Assembly (NCBI RefSeq): GCF_000178855.1
Contig: NZ_ADVG01000001.1
Span: 248,001-312,000, forward strand
Length of the DNA: 64,000 nt
Direction of reading: 5' to 3'
Source of the DNA: Ktedonobacter racemifer DSM 44963
GTDB lineage: Bacteria; Chloroflexota; Ktedonobacteria; Ktedonobacterales; Ktedonobacteraceae
Position 1 is the first letter of the stretch; every line of letters starts with the position of its first letter. The notes beneath the pieces were generated by a model. That model did not search any database. It was not told the DNA's origin and saw only the letters and a program-made list of their open reading frames with translations. This document shows, in pieces, positions 1 through 8,405 of the stretch. A program made the position numbers and the translations under genes.

Positions 1-1635
1 GGCAACCGAGCTCAGTGGCAGCAGGCCCGGGACATGGGAGACATGTTTGAGCACGAAGCGCGTCTCAGAAATAGCCAGACCGGGGAGTATCGTTGGTTTT
101 TAGTCCGCAGCATGCCGGTGCGCGATGAAACCGGCCAGATCCTCAAGTGGTTTGGCACGTGCACCGATATCGAGGACCAGAAACGGACGGAGCAGCAGCT
201 CAAAGAAAGCCGGGAGAGCTTACGCGTGCTGGCCGAAACCGTGCCGCAACTGGTGTGGGTGAAACGACCCGACGGCCAGCACGAATACACGAACCAGCGC
301 TGGCGTGACTACACCGGGTTGACGCTTGAGCAGATACAAAGCGACCGATGGGTTCATCTCCAGTTCATCCATCCTGATGATCAGGAAGGCCACCGAGCGA
401 GCTTCCAGCGTGCCCTGGACACGGGAGCCATGTTTGAGTACGAACAGCGTCTCAGACATGCTCAAACTGGGGAGTATCGCTGGTTCTTAACGCGTGCCAT
501 GCCGATGCGCAATGAAGCAGGCCAGATCATCAAATGGTTTGGCACCAACACCAACATTGAGGACCAGAAGCGGATCGAGGAAGCCTTACGCCAGAGTCAG
601 GAGCGCGCGAGCGTCCTGATGAACTCCAACATTATCGGGATCTTTGTCGACGAAGGGGAGCAGATTGTGGACGCCAACGACACCTTTCTGCGCATGACTG
701 GCTATACCCGCGAAGACCTACACGCCGGGCGTCTGAACTGGATGCACATGACCCCTCCAGAGTATCTGGCTCAGACCCGGCAGGCCCATCAGGAATTGGC
801 CGCCCAGCAGTCGTTGACGCCCTATGAGAAAGAGTACGTGTGTCAAGATGGCAGCCGCCTTCCCGTGCTCGTGTGCGGGGACGTCTTACAGCATCACCCC
901 TTCCAGAGGATCGCCTTTGTGCTGGATAACTCGGCCCCCAAGGAGCTCGAACAACGCAAGGATGACTTTATCAGCATGGCCAGCCATGAGCTCAAGACAC
1001 CGCTCACCGCCTTAAAGATGCAGACCCAACTGGTACGAAAACGACTGGAACGGCAAGCTCATCACGAGGCTGCCACAGCGCTTTCCAAGGTGGAGGGACC
1101 TGTCAAGCAACTCGAACGCCTAGTCGGAGAGTTGCTTGACGTCTCCAAGATCCAGGCAGGCAGGTTGGAGTACATCCGGGAGACAGTCAATCTGGATGCG
1201 TTGCTCCATGAGGTGGCCGACACCATGCAGCAGATCTCTACGACGCATACCATTGTGGTACGTGGCGCAACTTCTTGCACACTCGTCGGAGACAAAGACT
1301 GGCTCGGACAGGTCTTCACCAATCTGCTCAGCAATGCCATCAAGTATTCTCCGGGTACAGAGACGGTCGAGATGGATCTCTCCGCCTCCCCTGAGACGGT
1401 CACGATCCGTGTCCGCGATCATGGTCTGGGCATCCCGCGCGAGCAGCGCGACAAGATTTTTGAGCGCTTCTATCGGGTCGCTGGTCCCAGGCAACGAGCG
1501 ATCCCTGGTCTGGGCATGGGACTCTACATTGTGGCCGAGATCGTCAGGGGCCATGGGGGAACCATCACGGTGGATAGCGAGGTCGGAAAAGGATCGACCT
1601 TTACCGTGACCTTTCCCAAGAAGAGGGATGCCTGA
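1..1635 (+). CDS. Multi-PAS sensor histidine kinase, 5' end outside window
   Basis: Membrane-free sensor kinase that would autophosphorylate a histidine in response to a PAS-sensed signal and pass the phosphate to an unseen response regulator. The frame is open from base 1, so the start lies upstream. Visible order: the tail of one PAS domain (to about residue 60), two complete PAS/PAC domains (about 75-195 and 200-320), HisKA with the phospho-acceptor His near residue 329 (motif ASHELKTPL), then HATPase with the N box (NLLSNAIKYSP) and G boxes (DHGLGIP, GLGMGLYI). It is a close paralogue of the 1,221-residue kinase on the minus strand at 21.7-25.3 kb, including the last residues and the sequence around the stop. 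No response regulator lies downstream; a miniature element begins 7 bases after the stop. Confidence 0.93.
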   Translation, partial: GNRAQWQQARDMGDMFEHEARLRNSQTGEYRWFLVRSMPVRDETGQILKWFGTCTDIEDQKRTEQQLKESRESLRVLAETVPQLVWVKRPDGQHEYTNQRWRDYTGLTLEQIQSDRWVHLQFIHPDDQEGHRASFQRALDTGAMFEYEQRLRHAQTGEYRWFLTRAMPMRNEAGQIIKWFGTNTNIEDQKRIEEALRQSQERASVLMNSNIIGIFVDEGEQIVDANDTFLRMTGYTREDLHAGRLNWMHMTPPEYLAQTRQAHQELAAQQSLTPYEKEYVCQDGSRLPVLVCGDVLQHHPFQRIAFVLDNSAPKELEQRKDDFISMASHELKTPLTALKMQTQLVRKRLERQAHHEAATALSKVEGPVKQLERLVGELLDVSKIQAGRLEYIRETVNLDALLHEVADTMQQISTTHTIVVRGATSCTLVGDKDWLGQVFTNLLSNAIKYSPGTETVEMDLSASPETVTIRVRDHGLGIPREQRDKIFERFYRVAGPRQRAIPGLGMGLYIVAEIVRGHGGTITVDSEVGKGSTFTVTFPKKRDA

Positions 1636-1641
1636 GCAGAT

Positions 1642-1914
1642 GGGCTCCCGACATTTTCTTCCCCCGGTTTTCCCTCTAAGCAGGCAGCAATTCATGCAGA
1701 AGATGGGATAAAGGGTTTCACGTGAGGTGCTGGCGGAAGAAACGTCGAGAAGCTTGCCTGAGCCTTTCGGTTTGAGAAGATCATCGCTTCTCTTGGTTTC
1801 TGGATAGCCCGGGGATGCTTTCAAGAACCATCTTTTCTCCTGAGATGTTCCTCGAATACCCGATTTCCTCTCATGCTTAGAGGGGAAATCGGGGGAAGAA
1901 AATGTCGGGAGCCC
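1642..1914. mobile_element. Tn3-derived miniature inverted-repeat element (TIME-like)
   Basis: A 273-base segment bounded by inverted repeats of about 40 bases (1642-1684 and 1873-1914) with only a few mismatches. Read from the outside in, each repeat begins GGGCTCCCGACATTTTC and ends in CTAAG. This resembles Tn3-family terminal repeats, which are about 38 bp, begin with G residues and end in TAAG. It has no coding capacity. It lies between the kinase stop and the Tn3 transposase, so the left repeat could instead be the end of the larger transposon. No 5-bp target duplication was seen. Confidence 0.55.
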
Positions 1915-1973
1915 TGGACCAGGGTTGCCTATCCATCTGCCAGTGTCCACTGGACAGCCTCTTCACAGAGGGA

Positions 1974-4973
1974 TTATGCTGACAATGGCTCCTCAATCTC
2001 AATGCGTTCGGAAAGATCCAAGCGGAACATTCCATAGGGTGTCACATGGCTATAGATCAGAGGTGTCAGTCCCCGCAGATCTTCTTGCTGCATCCGTTGG
2101 AACTGCTCTGGTTCGGCCAGAACCCGTTGAATCAACAACGTATTCACGTAGACCAGACAACTTTGCAAGAGATGCAGAGATAATGCGCTTAGCTCTTGCT
2201 GATCCAGGCGATTGGTCGTAAATGCCCCTTGCTTGCCATAAAAAATAAAGTCATTTGCCCCATTCCAGTTCTCAATCACATTGAGTCCTGCATGAACTTC
2301 ACGTCGCAATTCCTCTGATTCCAGGTAACGACACAAAAAGATTGTTTTGACCGCTCTCCCCAACTCTAAGAAGGCCAGATAGGCGGGGTGCTGTGGCCCG
2401 GTGCGTGTGAAACGGCGCAGGATGGCCTCTGTCTCGGCTGTGCCCAGGCGCATAGCTGTGGCAAACTTGATTATCAGGTCATAGTTCTGCGTGATTACTT
2501 CCCAATTGATCGGGCGCGTCAGCACCAGTTGGAGGTTGGAGTACGCGTCGGGTTCTCCGGCTTTCGGGCGGTAGAGTTTTTGTCCACCAATATTCTTGAG
2601 CCGTGGCATGAGTTGGAAGCCCAACAGATGGCAGAAACCAAACGCTACCTCATCCTGGCCATGAGTATCCACAAACTGCTTTTCGACCTTCATTTGGGTA
2701 CAATGCCGCAATACCCCTGTGATCATCGCTGCTACCTCAGAAGACGAACACGTTTTGAGTTGCGAATAAATACAGGCGGCATGCTTTTCGACATGCCAAT
2801 ACAGCATCACTCCTTTTCCTCCATAGCGTAAGTGCCATTCTGCCATCAGGTTTTCATCAAATGCTGAAAATTGGGTCGAGTCAGATGCACAGGTCGTCGT
2901 GACTTCCCCCCAGATATGTTGCAAACGGGCCTGGAAGGTCGCGTTGGTCACATCCACAATGGCCGCACGCAATTGATCAACATGGATATACCGTCGGCGC
3001 GTGGTCAACAATTCCTGGTAACTTTGCCCATGATCTCCCTCACTGACCGCTTTGATCCCGATGTTCGTTCCCATGCCATACAAACAGAGTAATAAACGCT
3101 TCTGGAGCGTCTCCTGGGTCAGCGTTTCGCGCCTACCAGGACTATGAAAGTAGGTGAGGAAGCCAGCACGCAGAGCAGCTTCTTTCAGAATATCCAACAA
3201 AGGCGTTCCTCCCCAGCGCTTGCGGATTTCTGCTTTCAGCCTCCCGAGATTCTGCGGTTCCGCCTGGCGCTTGAGAGGCGAGAGATGAATCCATCCCCCT
3301 TTTTTCGGCAAGAGGCGCACCTGGTCACTGATCTTTGGCAAGGCACGATCAAACGACGAGAGCGCCTGGGTCATCTCTTGCTGAAGCGCTTCGACAAAGG
3401 TTTTCGCTTCGCGAGGGACCGAGAGTGCCTGGTAATATTCCTCGCGTTTGGCGTCAAAGTCGGCGGGCAAGTCGCGGTCGGGGTTACGGTACTTATCGGC
3501 TCCCACGACCCAGATTTCCCGACAGCGCACCTGGTCACGCATGGTTTCTAACACACACAATTCGTAGTTGATCCGGTTGATCCGCTCTTCTCCCTGCGCA
3601 TCCTTCTCGACCACCAAATCATGCCACAACGGACGAACCACTCCGTCCAGAGGCGGATGTTCTTCGGCAGGATACCAGACTCCTGGTGTCCCCAGCGAGC
3701 GTTTGAGAAAGGCGATCGCCTCGACGACCGGCTGATGAGCATCATTATTGGAGCAAAATTCCAGCATCTGGAGTAATCCAGGCATCATCCGCCGATAGTG
3801 ATCCCGATACGAGGAGCGCATCCGAAGGTAGACCCGGTCGTGAAAGGTGTCCTTCGTCTCCTTCTCACTGACAATCGCTTCGCATTGCTTCTGGCTCATC
3901 ACGGGATAAATGCCCTCGCGAATCGTCTTCTCTGGCCCATTCAAGGAGGCTTGAGCGACGCGGCGGAGCAGACGCGGTTTATTATCCACCTTGTTTCGCA
4001 TTTCCTCGACGACCTGTTTGCCAATCCGCTTATTCGCCGTTGTTTCGATGCGGCGGACGACCAGGATCAATAACTCGATCAGGCTATCAATGATCTCTGC
4101 TTGCCGCTGTTGACAGAACGCTGCCAGATAGGTATAACGGGTGGCGTCCGGGTGACGGCGCAGTTCATAGAGCGTATCGGTCGCAGCGCGGTCCCGGTAC
4201 AGCCGGACGACGGAGGGAGAGACGTGTCCAAACAGGTCAGCAGGCAAGGCCAACTGGGACAAGACGCGCAGCTTATCCGTCTCAAAGAGCATGCTCTCCA
4301 ACCCGATGGCTCCTGGACTGTTTTTTAAATCGCTCCACTGCACGCGGTCTGGGCGCGTCTTTGCCTGCTTCGGTTCGTCTTGATCCAGCAGCTCGGTTTC
4401 CTGGAAAGCCGATGCTTCCTCACGTTCGAGTAAGGCATCCAGGTAGTGACGGGTGGCCTGGGGAATCCGGGTGAGCACGTCTTCAAATAACTGCTGTTCA
4501 TAGGTGACACATGCGGAGCGGATGAGTCGTTCCATCCGCTCATTGGTTGGGGGTTCTATTTTGCTAGCCCGAAAGCGCTTGGCCACCAGCACTTTGAGAT
4601 GTTCCAGGTGCTGATCCGACGCCAAATGTTCTGTGATGAGCCATTGGGTCATCTCCTGGGTATCAAGAACGGTGGCTTCGCGAAACTCCAGTTGTTCTCG
4701 GATTTGCGCCCGATGGGCTTTAATGGTGCGTCCCTCCCAGTCGTACTGGGCATAGATGCTGGCATTCAGCTTCAACTGATGAGCTACATAGTTCACCACA
4801 TCTTTGGGGATGTCATGCCTGCCATGGGGAAAACGCCCTTCATACTGAAAACACTTGAGTAATAGAGCAAAGCCCAGTCGTGTCGGACCAGACTTATTGG
4901 TGAGCAGATCCAGATCTTCTTGAATCAAGGTGAAATGTTCGATTAACTCTTCAATATCCCATTGCCGTTTCAT
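1974..4973 (-). CDS. tnpA: Tn3-family transposase
   Basis: DDE transposase of the Tn3 family, 999 residues, the normal full length. The N-terminal third has the DUF4158-type DNA-binding region (residues about 5-170). The C-terminal catalytic part shows the first Asp in CASDSTQF, the second in VDTHGQDEVAF, and the Glu in NVIENWNGAND. It acts on 38-bp terminal repeats in replicative transposition to give cointegrates. The frame is unbroken, so the protein may be active. A short inverted repeat that could be a res or operator site lies just upstream (5011-5048), and a large serine recombinase follows on the same strand. Only the left side has a candidate terminal repeat (1642); no matching right end was found, so the transposon may be incomplete. 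Confidence 0.93.
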   Translation of the reverse strand: MKRQWDIEELIEHFTLIQEDLDLLTNKSGPTRLGFALLLKCFQYEGRFPHGRHDIPKDVVNYVAHQLKLNASIYAQYDWEGRTIKAHRAQIREQLEFREATVLDTQEMTQWLITEHLASDQHLEHLKVLVAKRFRASKIEPPTNERMERLIRSACVTYEQQLFEDVLTRIPQATRHYLDALLEREEASAFQETELLDQDEPKQAKTRPDRVQWSDLKNSPGAIGLESMLFETDKLRVLSQLALPADLFGHVSPSVVRLYRDRAATDTLYELRRHPDATRYTYLAAFCQQRQAEIIDSLIELLILVVRRIETTANKRIGKQVVEEMRNKVDNKPRLLRRVAQASLNGPEKTIREGIYPVMSQKQCEAIVSEKETKDTFHDRVYLRMRSSYRDHYRRMMPGLLQMLEFCSNNDAHQPVVEAIAFLKRSLGTPGVWYPAEEHPPLDGVVRPLWHDLVVEKDAQGEERINRINYELCVLETMRDQVRCREIWVVGADKYRNPDRDLPADFDAKREEYYQALSVPREAKTFVEALQQEMTQALSSFDRALPKISDQVRLLPKKGGWIHLSPLKRQAEPQNLGRLKAEIRKRWGGTPLLDILKEAALRAGFLTYFHSPGRRETLTQETLQKRLLLCLYGMGTNIGIKAVSEGDHGQSYQELLTTRRRYIHVDQLRAAIVDVTNATFQARLQHIWGEVTTTCASDSTQFSAFDENLMAEWHLRYGGKGVMLYWHVEKHAACIYSQLKTCSSSEVAAMITGVLRHCTQMKVEKQFVDTHGQDEVAFGFCHLLGFQLMPRLKNIGGQKLYRPKAGEPDAYSNLQLVLTRPINWEVITQNYDLIIKFATAMRLGTAETEAILRRFTRTGPQHPAYLAFLELGRAVKTIFLCRYLESEELRREVHAGLNVIENWNGANDFIFYGKQGAFTTNRLDQQELSALSLHLLQSCLVYVNTLLIQRVLAEPEQFQRMQQEDLRGLTPLIYSHVTPYGMFRLDLSERIEIEEPLSA

Positions 4974-5010
4974 CGATTGCTCTCATGCCTCTTTTTCTTC
5001 TGATAAACTT

Positions 5011-5048
5011 GTACTAGATCTCAGTATCTAATGCGAGATTTCTAGTAC
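5011..5048. promoter_or_regulatory. Inverted repeat upstream of Tn3 transposase (possible res/operator)
   Basis: The 8-base arms GTACTAGA (5011-5018) and TCTAGTAC (5041-5048) flank about 22 bases in the short AT-rich gap between the recombinase stop (5139) and the tnpA start (4973). In Tn3 elements this gap holds res and the transposase promoter. Here the role is inferred from position only. Confidence 0.35.
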
Positions 5049-5138
5049 GAGTCATTCCAACAGAAAAAGCCGTTCGAGGCAAGAGAGAAGAGGGACGAAG
5101 AGGTATCGCAACAAGAAATAAAGAGATATGCTCTGAGG

Positions 5139-6746
5139 CTACTTTGCACCTGAATAGTCCGTAAGCAAATGACAAAAACGAACCTGTTCATTGCGCGGTG
5201 AGGTGGGGATCACATAGCGGATCTCCACCTCATCCATTGTGACGACCACACGGTCGACGAGCAATTCTACCAACTGCCGTTTCTGCTCAAAGGTGGCCTG
5301 AGAGAGGCCGCGATTCATACGTTGACAAAATTCGTTGATCGAACCAGTGATGCTGGCTAATTCCATGTGCTGCTGGACACTCGCTTCAATCTGGCTCGCC
5401 TGCATCTCCACTGCCACCAGTCGCTGTTCTACGTCCTGCCGCCGCCGTTTGTATTCTCCTAGAGGAAATGCATCGGCAAGATAGGCCTCAGTCAGTCGTT
5501 CCAATTGCCCGCACAGCGTGTTACGTGCTTTGCGGACCTGTGTCCGGCGAGCTTGAAGTTCTTGCGGAAGCCAAGCGCCCGCTTGTGCTCGCTGCAACGC
5601 CTGCTCAATAACTACTGGATGTTGCAGCACCTCACAGAGGTCCTGCCAGACAAGTGTATCCAACTGCTCAACTGGAATGAAACGTGCATGACAGCATTCC
5701 TCTCGTCGAGAACGGATGGGCCCCTGCTTTCCTCGGCAGACATAGTAGGCATGTCCAGAACTCGTCCGAGCCAAACAGGAAAGGTGACACAGACCACAAC
5801 TGACCAAGGCACGCAACAGGTACTGATGAGAGGTATTGTTCCGACGGGCAAAGTGCAAATTGTCTGCCAGTTTTGCCTGGACCCAATCAAATTGCTCCTG
5901 TGAAACGATAGCTGGCACTTGTCCCACCACAATCCACTCCTGAGAGGGCGTCTCTTGTGTACTGGATCGACGCCCAATAGGTTGCAAAGGGGAAAAACGA
6001 CGATGTTTCGCGACAACACGTTCTCGACCAGCATACACGGTTCCGGCGTAGACCGGATTCCTCAACATGTCACGTAAGGTCGTCAGGCTCCAATACGACT
6101 TTCCATTGGGGGTTGGAATCCCTAGCTGATGTAAGTGCTTGGCGAGTTGCTCCAAGCCATGCCCTTCTTCCAGATAATACGCGAAGATTTCTGCCACATG
6201 GATCGCTTCAGGTTCTTGAAGGCGGACTCCTGATGGATCCCGTGGATGATCAGGATCTAAGCGATACCCATAAGGGGGGCGACTCCAGGGAAGCATCGTC
6301 CCTGCTCGAAATTTTTGCAGACGACCTCGACGCATCCGTTCAGCAATGAGGGTACGTTCATATTCGGCTACCGCTCCTCGGATTTGCAACAATAACTGAT
6401 CATGAGGATCCTGACTCATGGGATGCTCCACAAATTCCACCTGACAGCCTCCTCGCTCCAATTCCTCAACGAGGAGGACTTGATGCACATATTTGCGGGC
6501 GAGACGATCGGGCGCTGTGATGAGAACCCGATCAAAAATTGCTCTTCCCACCTGATCTCGTAACCGATCTAACCCTGGTCGTTTGAGACTGGCTCCACTG
6601 TAGCCATCATCCCGAAAAATCTGGACGTCTTCCCAGAACCAGTTCTTACACTGGCAGTATATCTGTAATCGTTCCAATTGCTGCTCGATGGTCTGTGTCT
6701 GAACTTGACGCTGACCCGAGACACGAACATATGCTGCGATGTTCAT
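5139..6746 (-). CDS. Large serine recombinase
   Basis: Site-specific recombinase of 535 residues. Order: catalytic resolvase domain (about 2-150, nucleophile Ser in YVRVSGQ, with the ITAPDRLARK region), Recombinase domain (about 165-275), zinc-ribbon region (CGLC near 330, further Cys after 350), then a coiled-coil-like segment. It would cut and rejoin two DNA sites through a Ser-DNA link. The start at 6746 is chosen over an in-frame codon at 6848 because AGGAGG lies 6 bases upstream and the protein then begins directly with the conserved strand (MNIAAYVRV). It is much longer than a classical Tn3 resolvase (about 190 residues), so it either replaces the resolvase of this transposon or belongs to a separate integrated element. 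A small open frame overlaps its 5' end. Confidence 0.88.
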   Translation of the reverse strand: MNIAAYVRVSGQRQVQTQTIEQQLERLQIYCQCKNWFWEDVQIFRDDGYSGASLKRPGLDRLRDQVGRAIFDRVLITAPDRLARKYVHQVLLVEELERGGCQVEFVEHPMSQDPHDQLLLQIRGAVAEYERTLIAERMRRGRLQKFRAGTMLPWSRPPYGYRLDPDHPRDPSGVRLQEPEAIHVAEIFAYYLEEGHGLEQLAKHLHQLGIPTPNGKSYWSLTTLRDMLRNPVYAGTVYAGRERVVAKHRRFSPLQPIGRRSSTQETPSQEWIVVGQVPAIVSQEQFDWVQAKLADNLHFARRNNTSHQYLLRALVSCGLCHLSCLARTSSGHAYYVCRGKQGPIRSRREECCHARFIPVEQLDTLVWQDLCEVLQHPVVIEQALQRAQAGAWLPQELQARRTQVRKARNTLCGQLERLTEAYLADAFPLGEYKRRRQDVEQRLVAVEMQASQIEASVQQHMELASITGSINEFCQRMNRGLSQATFEQKRQLVELLVDRVVVTMDEVEIRYVIPTSPRNEQVRFCHLLTDYSGAK

Positions 6747-6885
6747 CGATTTCCTCCTGACTGACTGGCCCCTGTTGCGGGGCATTCGTCCATCGCAGAA
6801 GGCATTGGTAGGCCTGATCCCAGCGGGAGAGGGCATGAATATGCTCAACTCCTTGCCGACGGCACTTCCAGTGGCGTTGCTTCAT
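6646..6885 (-). CDS. Small protein overlapping recombinase start (hypothetical)
   Basis: A 79-codon frame whose ATG has a strong ribosome-binding site (GGAGGGG about 6 bases upstream). It runs about 100 bases into the recombinase gene in another frame, an arrangement that would allow translational coupling. The N-terminal half is rich in basic and aromatic residues (MKQRHWKCRRQGVEH); the part overlapping the recombinase looks less protein-like. No family is recognised. It may serve only as a leader for recombinase translation. Confidence 0.4.
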   Translation of the reverse strand: MKQRHWKCRRQGVEHIHALSRWDQAYQCLLRWTNAPQQGPVSQEEIDEHRSICSCLGSASSSDTDHRAAIGTITDILPV

Positions 6886-6909
6886 CAGTCCCCTCCACGA
6901 CGCTAACCA

Positions 6910-7212
6910 ATGATTTCTTTCTCTGTTGAGAAGATACGAGGAGGGAACAAAGAACGTTCTATCATGGGTGATGTGCCAAGCGCCAATGAGAAAGATGAAG
7001 CTGAGTATGACGGCTCATACAGAATTTGTCATTTGCTATCATACCATTTGATGACAGCTTCGCGCATTTCACCCCTTGATGCACAGGTTGTGCGGGCGCT
7101 GGTGGAAAGTATGGACGCCGGGGTACCAGGGAGAGGACTCGTATCCCTGCCCGAACGCCTCATCCAGATCAACGAATGGCTCGACACATACCAGATCACG
7201 CTGGCTCTCTAG
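6910..7212 (+). CDS. Hypothetical protein, about 100 residues
   Basis: Open frame divergent from the recombinase unit. The product has no recognisable family; residues 50-95 look soluble and helix-prone (SPLDAQVVRALVESM, LPERLIQINEWL). The first ATG has no good ribosome-binding site. An internal ATG at 6964 is preceded by AGGAGG, but about 20 bases away. It may be a host remnant beside the insertion, and the coding assignment is weak. Confidence 0.3.
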   Translation: MISFSVEKIRGGNKERSIMGDVPSANEKDEAEYDGSYRICHLLSYHLMTASRISPLDAQVVRALVESMDAGVPGRGLVSLPERLIQINEWLDTYQITLAL

Positions 7213-7269
7213 GCAGCGCATTGGGTCGTGTTGCAAAAAATTTTAAGCGCATCAGAACCAACAGTAAAA

Positions 7270-7380
7270 TTACAGTAAAAAGGATTTTATTGGGTAAAAG
7301 ATGCGCTCATTTTGGTTGTTTTTCACCCATTCAAAGTCCATGGGGCTCAGATAGCCCAGATGCGGTAGACGATATTTCAT
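7270..7380 (-). pseudogene. IS3-family transposase, C-terminal remnant
   Basis: Thirty-six codons ending in a stop encode the typical tail of an IS3-type orfB (LPHLGYLSPMDFEWVK). Nothing upstream continues the catalytic domain. It is a different subgroup from the IS3 at 47.4-48.7 kb, whose equivalent tail reads HSTLGYVSPLNYE. Confidence 0.6.
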
Positions 7381-7624
7381 TTTTCACCAATCAACATGCG
7401 TAATACTCTTCAGATGAAAAAAATAAAATTTAAAGATTTTCCTTTTAAAAAGAGCTAAATAGCATAGATAGTTATTATTTAACATTAAAAGTATAATAAA
7501 AGAGAGAAACATACTATATGTCAGATTACAATTAAAAATGTTGTTATTGATATCTTTCAGATATTCGAAAAGTACAACATTTTTTTCAGTAGGACAGTTT
7601 GTGAATGGAGAAAGGAACGAACTT
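7381..7624 (+). promoter_or_regulatory. AT-rich promoter region of the small peptide gene
   Basis: Strikingly AT-rich compared with its neighbours. It contains a perfect TATAAT at 7492-7497, about 130 bases before the peptide ATG, with no clear -35 element. Nearer the gene, GGAGAAAGGA forms the ribosome-binding site of the ATG at 7625. The long leader could hold regulation, but no folded motif was recognised. Confidence 0.4.
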
Positions 7625-7852
7625 ATGAAATCTCATACACTCGCCCCCATCACACGTGCTTCCTCTCTTACAGAGCAACCAGGGATCCACGACCTCACCG
7701 AACAGGAATTGGAGCAGGCCGTAGGTGCTCATGGCGACGACCACGATTATGACCGTGGCCGCAATGATCATGATCATGACCGGGACGATTATCATCGCGG
7801 GGGATGGGGTTATAACCACGGCTGGGATTATAACCGTGGCTGGCGCCACTAG
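7625..7852 (+). CDS. Orphan double-glycine-type peptide precursor with His/Asp/Gly/Trp-rich core
   Basis: A 75-residue peptide. Residues 24-35 (LTEQELEQAVGA) fit the double-glycine leader pattern of bacteriocins and RiPPs: Leu at -12, Glu at -8, Leu at -7 and Gly-Ala at -2/-1. If cleaved there, the 40-residue core from His36 uses only seven residue types (H, G, D, Y, R, N, W) in motifs such as DHDHDRDD and the aromatic repeats GYNHGWDYNRGW. The start is fixed by GGAGAAAGGA shortly before the ATG; an earlier in-frame codon at 7538 has no such site. A strong terminator follows 31 bases after the stop, so it is monocistronic. No maturation enzyme, C39 transporter or immunity gene is nearby. Alternatives are a secreted metal-binding peptide or a low-complexity small protein. 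The function is unknown. Confidence 0.65.
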   Translation: MKSHTLAPITRASSLTEQPGIHDLTEQELEQAVGAHGDDHDYDRGRNDHDHDRDDYHRGGWGYNHGWDYNRGWRH

Positions 7853-7882
7853 CCTCATCGCACTGTTATAAAGAAACAAAAG

Positions 7883-7913
7883 AAAGCAGGTATCCTTCCC
7901 GGATACCTGCTTT
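7883..7913 (+). terminator. Rho-independent terminator of the peptide gene
   Basis: Thirteen-base stem (7883-7895 with 7901-7913, core GCAGGTATCC/GGATACCTGC), five-base loop, A-tract on the left and TTTT on the right. Confidence 0.9.
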
Positions 7914-8225
7914 TCATCGTACCTCTCGGTCTCTGGATACCGCTGCCTTGAGGCCTGTCTTTTCTACACCTGTAACATAGGTGTAGGAGAAGCAACATCA
8001 GATGTGGGCTGCCAAGCCTGAGCTTTTCATCAAATGTTTGTCAGCTCTTCTTTACCGTGACACTCCGCATGGTCGCGCAGACCAGCGGCTTCTTCTGCCT
8101 CTCTTCTGTACGCGATGTGCTGAGAAATGGAGCGTGGCCCCGACTCATTGCACATCGCGCGTGGAGGAGGAAAAGCTGAAACAGAGCATCCATCCATGCC
8201 TCCTGTTTCTTGCGCGGTGCCCTGC
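7914..8225. other. Gap without a convincing gene
   Basis: Contains one more stem-loop (CTACACCT/AGGTGTAG at about 7964-7986) and short open frames without ribosome-binding sites or recognisable products. The right part probably belongs to the 3' flank of the tnpB element interrupted by the adjacent intron. Confidence 0.5.
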
Positions 8226-8230
8226 TGGTG

Positions 8231-8262
8231 ACGACTCCCCACGGCTGCAAGCCGGGGGCTTC
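8231..8262 (-). repeat. Right-end hairpin of an IS200/IS605-type element
   Basis: Stem-loop CCCCACGGCT / AGCCGGGGG, the style of hairpin found at the 3' end of tnpB elements in this window. It lies directly beyond the 3' boundary of the group II intron, so it is the displaced right end of the tnpB that stops at 10761. Confidence 0.6.
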
Positions 8263-8338
8263 TGGGTAGGGTAGACCGCCAGCGAGGTGCCCTACTCACT
8301 TGTACATGAACAACTGAATAGAGCCCTTTTCCAACGGT

Positions 8339-8381
8339 CCCCCTCAGAACCGTGCGGGCACGATTTCCATGCACACGGCTC
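8339..8381 (-). ncRNA. Group II intron domain V (intron 1)
   Basis: Read on the minus strand, the hairpin begins GAGCCGTGTGC, has a GAAA-type loop and closes with GCACGGTTCTGAGGGGG. This is the conserved catalytic domain V of bacterial group II introns. Confidence 0.85.
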
Positions 8382-8405
8382 GCCAAGAACACCTTTTGGT
8401 CGTCT

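Noticed and set aside
1120..1950. 276-codon minus-strand frame
   Set aside because: Antisense to the histidine kinase 3' end and to the miniature element; no start signal and no protein-like product.
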